From Artemisia argyi (lineage: Eukaryota; Streptophyta; Magnoliopsida; Asterales; Asteraceae): a stretch of DNA of 64,000 bases. Numbering within the stretch: the stretch's first letter is position 1; each line of letters begins with the position of its first letter. Shown piece after piece: positions 61,281 through 64,000 of this stretch. Below the pieces are notes generated by a model that searched no databases, was not told where the DNA came from, and saw only the letters and a list, made by a program, of their open reading frames with translations. A program made the translations under genes and the position numbers. The stretch spans positions 169,928,090 to 169,992,089 of the forward strand of contig CM060687.1 in the NCBI GenBank assembly GCA_030686995.1, written 5' to 3'.

Positions 61281-63648
61281 TACTGTTCCCAGCATGGAAA
61301 ATTAAGACTTTGGCGTTTTCTTCACTTTTATGCTCCAAAAACGTCCGAATTGCTTCCTTTTCCAGATTTCATTCCCAAAGTACCTAAAATCACAAAAGGA
61401 ACGATTTAGGGCAATATTTGATCAAATAAATTCGAATTCGGGCTTAAATGACCCCCTAAAAACGGATCATTTTTCGCCTCATCAAATAGTCATTATTTTT
61501 ACACGGTTTTACATACAACAAGTCTACCTTGTTCCCAAACCAGTGAGGAAATCCTTCTTGTATGTCATTGCCAGGAAATTCCCTGTAAATGTTCATGATA
61601 TTAGAATAAGTCGTCGAATAATAACTTACGTAAAACAAAATTTTGAAATAAAACGTGTACCTCTTGTACTCGTTCATGTACGGGTCGATTTCATGACTGT
61701 TGTGTAGTACATACCATACTACTTTCTGCATTGCGTCCGGTTCAAGCCGAATTAATGATTGTTTACCATTCCGTTTACAGGCTGTTCGAAACACTTGAAA
61801 TCGACTTGTTGGGCTTGGACCGTCCTCATTCCGGTTAGGACGATTAAATCTCGTCTCAACACCCCGAAAATAATGCGAACAGAAAGTTAATGCTTCATCA
61901 GCAATATAACCCTCCGCTATTGATCCTTCAGGCTTAGCTTTATTTCTGACATAATTTTTGAGCTTTTTCATGTACCTTTCAAATGGATACATCCACCTCA
62001 TGTAAACAGGCCCGCCTTGAATAGCCTCTTCGGGTAGATGAATAACCAAGTAAATCATAATGTCAAAAAAAGCTGGAGGATAGATTTGCTCGAAACTGCA
62101 CAAAATATTGATGAGCTGTTCTTTAGCTTTCAACATGTCATCAACCATCAAAGTTCGAGCTCATATTTGTTTGAAGAATGAACAAAGCTCGATTATTGGT
62201 GTTGCAGTGGTTTGGTCCTTCAAGTAATTTTGAAGTCCAGCAGGAAGTAACTGCTGCATCATTATATGGCAGTCATGAGCCTTCAAGCCTGTTATGTTGT
62301 TATCACTATCTGTCACTTTATGCTTGAAGTTAGATCCGAACCCATCGGGTAGTTTAACACCTTTGATCAATTGGGAAAAAAAATCATGATATTAGAATAA
62401 GTTGTCGAAATGAATACGCGAATTGAATTGGAACAAATAAATTCTGAAATAAAACGCGTACCTTTGATGAATTGACAAAAAAAGTTTTCTTTCTTCAGTT
62501 GTGAAAGAGTACGTGGGATGAGGCTTAGAGCACTTCCCGCCGCCTTTGTTGACGAGCCACAAAGCATTACAAATATTCAAATTTTGTAAGTCTTGTCTTG
62601 CCTTGTTGGTGTCTTTTGATTTGTCATTCATTAACAAAGTACCCAACACACTTTCACACACATTTTTTTGGATATGCATGACATCTAAATTGTGTTTTAG
62701 TGTAAGAAAAGACCAATACTTTAGCTCGTAGAAAATAGATACTTTGGTCCAATTCAATTCGCGGTCAGGATCACGTTTTTTCTTCGCACCCCCGAAACTT
62801 GGATGTTTCCCCGGGATACCTATAGGCAATCTCCCAAGTTGAGTCAAGATGTCATGAGTGGTATATTTTTTAGGAGGTGGTCTATCATCGAGCTGAGTAT
62901 AGAATGCCTTTCTGTTCTTCCGCCATCTGTTGTTGGCTTTTAAGAATCTTCTGTGACCAACATCGCGGTTTTGCTTAACACGCGCATAAATGGAGTCTCT
63001 ATATTACAGGTCGGACATGCCTTGTAACCTTGCCCACTCCACCTAGATAAACTACTTCGAGCGGGAAAGTCATTGATAGTCCATAAAAGCGCTGCTTTTA
63101 TACAGAATTCTTCGCCTGTAACAGCGTCCGTAGTCATAACCCCATCTTTCCATAAAGTCTTAAGGTCTTCAATAAAAGGCCTCAAGTAAATATCTATGTC
63201 CTTCCCGGGTGATTTAGGGCCCGGAATTAACAACGTCAACATAAGAGAAGTCTCTCTCATACATATCCAGGGTGGCATATTGTATGTTGTTAATATTACC
63301 GGCCACATACTGTAAGACAGACAAAGGTTGCCGTACGGATTGAAACCATCAGCAGCCAACCCTAATCGGACGTTTTGTTTTTCATAAGCAAATTCTTTCT
63401 TATACTCGATATCAAATTTCTTCCATGCTTCACCATCAACCGGGTGTTGCATCTTACCGTTTTCCGTAGACTGCCCAGAAGCATGCCAAGTCATATGTTT
63501 TGCAATGTGTTTAGACTTGTACAAACGTTGTAGTCTAGGAATGATAGGAAAGTAACGCAACACCTTGTTAGGAACTTTCTTCCCCAGTGTGTTCTTGTCT
63601 TTCCATCTACTAGCATCGCAGATGGGATAATTCTGCAAATCTTCGTTA

Positions 63649-63666
63649 CCCCCCCCCCCCCCCCCC
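63649..63666. repeat. C18 homopolymer inside the transposase exon
   Basis: Eighteen C on the + strand (Gly codons on the coding strand), between the VNDCFLYR and ICDASRWK parts of the transposase, where a few ordinary residues are expected. The reading frame differs on the two sides. Either replication slippage or a sequencing/assembly error. Confidence 0.85.
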
Positions 63667-64000
63667 GATACAAAAAACAATCATTTACACAAGCATGTAT
63701 GGATTCGTATCCAAACCCGATCGTTTTATATGTCTTCTTTATTTCATAGTATGACGGTGGGATTTTGTATCCTAGAACGGGCGGGAAGCATTCACGTAGA
63801 AATTTTAGTGTTTCGTTAAACGTGGTGTCACTCATTTTACATTTGACCTTAATGTTCGTAAACTTTGCCATAAAGTCCAATGAAGACATCCATGTACAGC
63901 CCGGGTATAGTGGGTCGTTAGCAGTGGCAAGTAACGCTTCAAACTCGTTACGTTGAGGAAGTGTTGTTCATATCCTAAATGAGACAAAACATTCAAAAAG

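Larger units (their letters stand above)
53857..61484 (-). mobile_element. RT-less Ty3-type LTR element D (7628 bp), complete
   Basis: LTRs of 1406 bp at 53857-55262 and 60079-61484 and a perfect AATAG target duplication (53852-53856 and 61485-61489). On the minus strand the termini are TGATGAGG...CATCA; the left LTR's last base is altered (CC rather than CA). The primer site next to the right LTR reads TGGCGCCGCAGCC, tRNA-Asp type. The single coding region is Gag plus protease-like (57705-59914). Between it and the 3' LTR there are about 2.4 kb with no pol domain. Sister to element C. It lies in an intron of the CACTA transposase, in the same direction. Confidence 0.93.
60079..61484 (-). repeat. 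5' LTR of element D
   Basis: 1406 bp with TGATGAGG...CATCA termini. It carries the U3 array (61060-61280), TATA box (61039-61048), conserved hairpin (60110-60127), and on the + strand a tRNA-Asp-like 15-mer near 60154. Confidence 0.93.
50106..64000 (-). mobile_element. CACTA (En/Spm) DNA transposon, continues past window
   Basis: The left terminus is CACTACAACATAGGC at 50106, preceded by TCA, the possible 3-bp target duplication. It holds the two genes expected of plant CACTA elements, both on the minus strand: a transposase_24/TNPA-like gene (50995-52838) and a TNP2-like transposase gene (53043 to past 64000). A subterminal repeat region lies at 50125-50600. The other end is beyond the window. 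It is inserted just upstream of the last visible PUM24 copy 2 exon and separates that gene from its 5' part. The gypsy-type element D is nested inside. Confidence 0.9.
53043..64000 (-). pseudogene. TNP2-like CACTA transposase, interrupted, 5' end off window
   Basis: Minus-strand exons: 62462-63974, 61661-62360, about 61503-61582 and 53043-53816. Order: Transposase_21 core (SRWSGQGYKACPTC, HNLDVMHIQKNVCES, LKAHDCHIMMQQLLP), DUF4218-type region (IYLVIHLPEEA, MYPFERYMKKLK, SIAEGYIADEAL), DUF4216-type region (GGMYYGQLEEIIELEY, FKVKWFD), then an acidic tail ending YLSDEGD. Damage: a frame change at the 18-C tract (63649-63666), a frameshift near 62985, and in-frame stops at 62161-62163 (FFKQI*ART) and about 53644 (NSGI*TP). 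The last intron, about 61502 to 53817, contains the whole of element D in the same orientation, so splicing could in principle remove it. The stops make this copy non-autonomous unless some are sequence errors. Confidence 0.85.

Overview
This is repeat-rich nuclear DNA from a flowering plant. The retrotransposon proteins and LTR types look most like those of Asteraceae, probably tribe Anthemideae (Tanacetum, Artemisia or Chrysanthemum relatives). That placement rests on remembered family resemblance, not on a search. No intact ordinary host gene is visible. The host sequence left is a tandemly duplicated block holding a G-type lectin S-receptor-like kinase (SRK-like) gene on the + strand, followed by the 3' end of a convergent Pumilio homolog 24 (PUM24/PUF6-like) gene on the - strand. 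Copy 1 of the block is about 8.75-13.47 kb and copy 2 begins about 39.15 kb. Both kinase copies are broken by different lesions. Both PUM24 copies are split by transposons.

Layout. 1-6813: LARD-like element A, non-coding with giant LTRs and a tRNA-iMet primer site, inserted in an older LTR of its own family (remnant to 7304). 8313-8612: small hAT-like MITE. 9091-12280: SRK-like copy 1. 12785-13468: last PUM24 exon, split by a 540-bp hAT MITE (12811-13350). 13470-19026: decayed Ty1/copia element. 19027-19667: likely LINE 3' end. 19668-34756: Ty3-type element C, whose 3' LTR is interrupted by element B (24154-33819), a complete second member of the LARD family with a perfect 5-bp target duplication. 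34864-35068: two N-terminal-half PUM24 exons, so PUM24 copy 1 is stretched over more than 21 kb. 35834-38696: short copia-like element with perfect target duplication. 39486-42328: SRK-like copy 2 with a LINE fragment in an intron. 42869-50041: PUM24 copy 2 exons with SINE candidates and a large LTR-like insertion in the introns. 50106 to beyond 64000: a CACTA (En/Spm) transposon with both genes on the - strand. One intron of its transposase gene holds element D (53857-61484).

Most interesting signal. Elements C and D belong to one LTR family that encodes a Gag-like or leader protein and a protease-like domain, then stops. About 2.4 kb of shared non-coding DNA follows and there is no reverse transcriptase, RNase H or integrase. 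Their LTRs carry about nine copies of an imperfect palindrome, TGACGGCGTCA (paired TGACG/CGTCA cores of the type bound by TGA-class bZIP factors), directly upstream of a TATA box. All four LTR copies also carry a perfect 7-bp-stem hairpin near the LTR end. Together this suggests a coding but polymerase-less retroelement with a dedicated enhancer array. It is the best candidate here for something not yet described.
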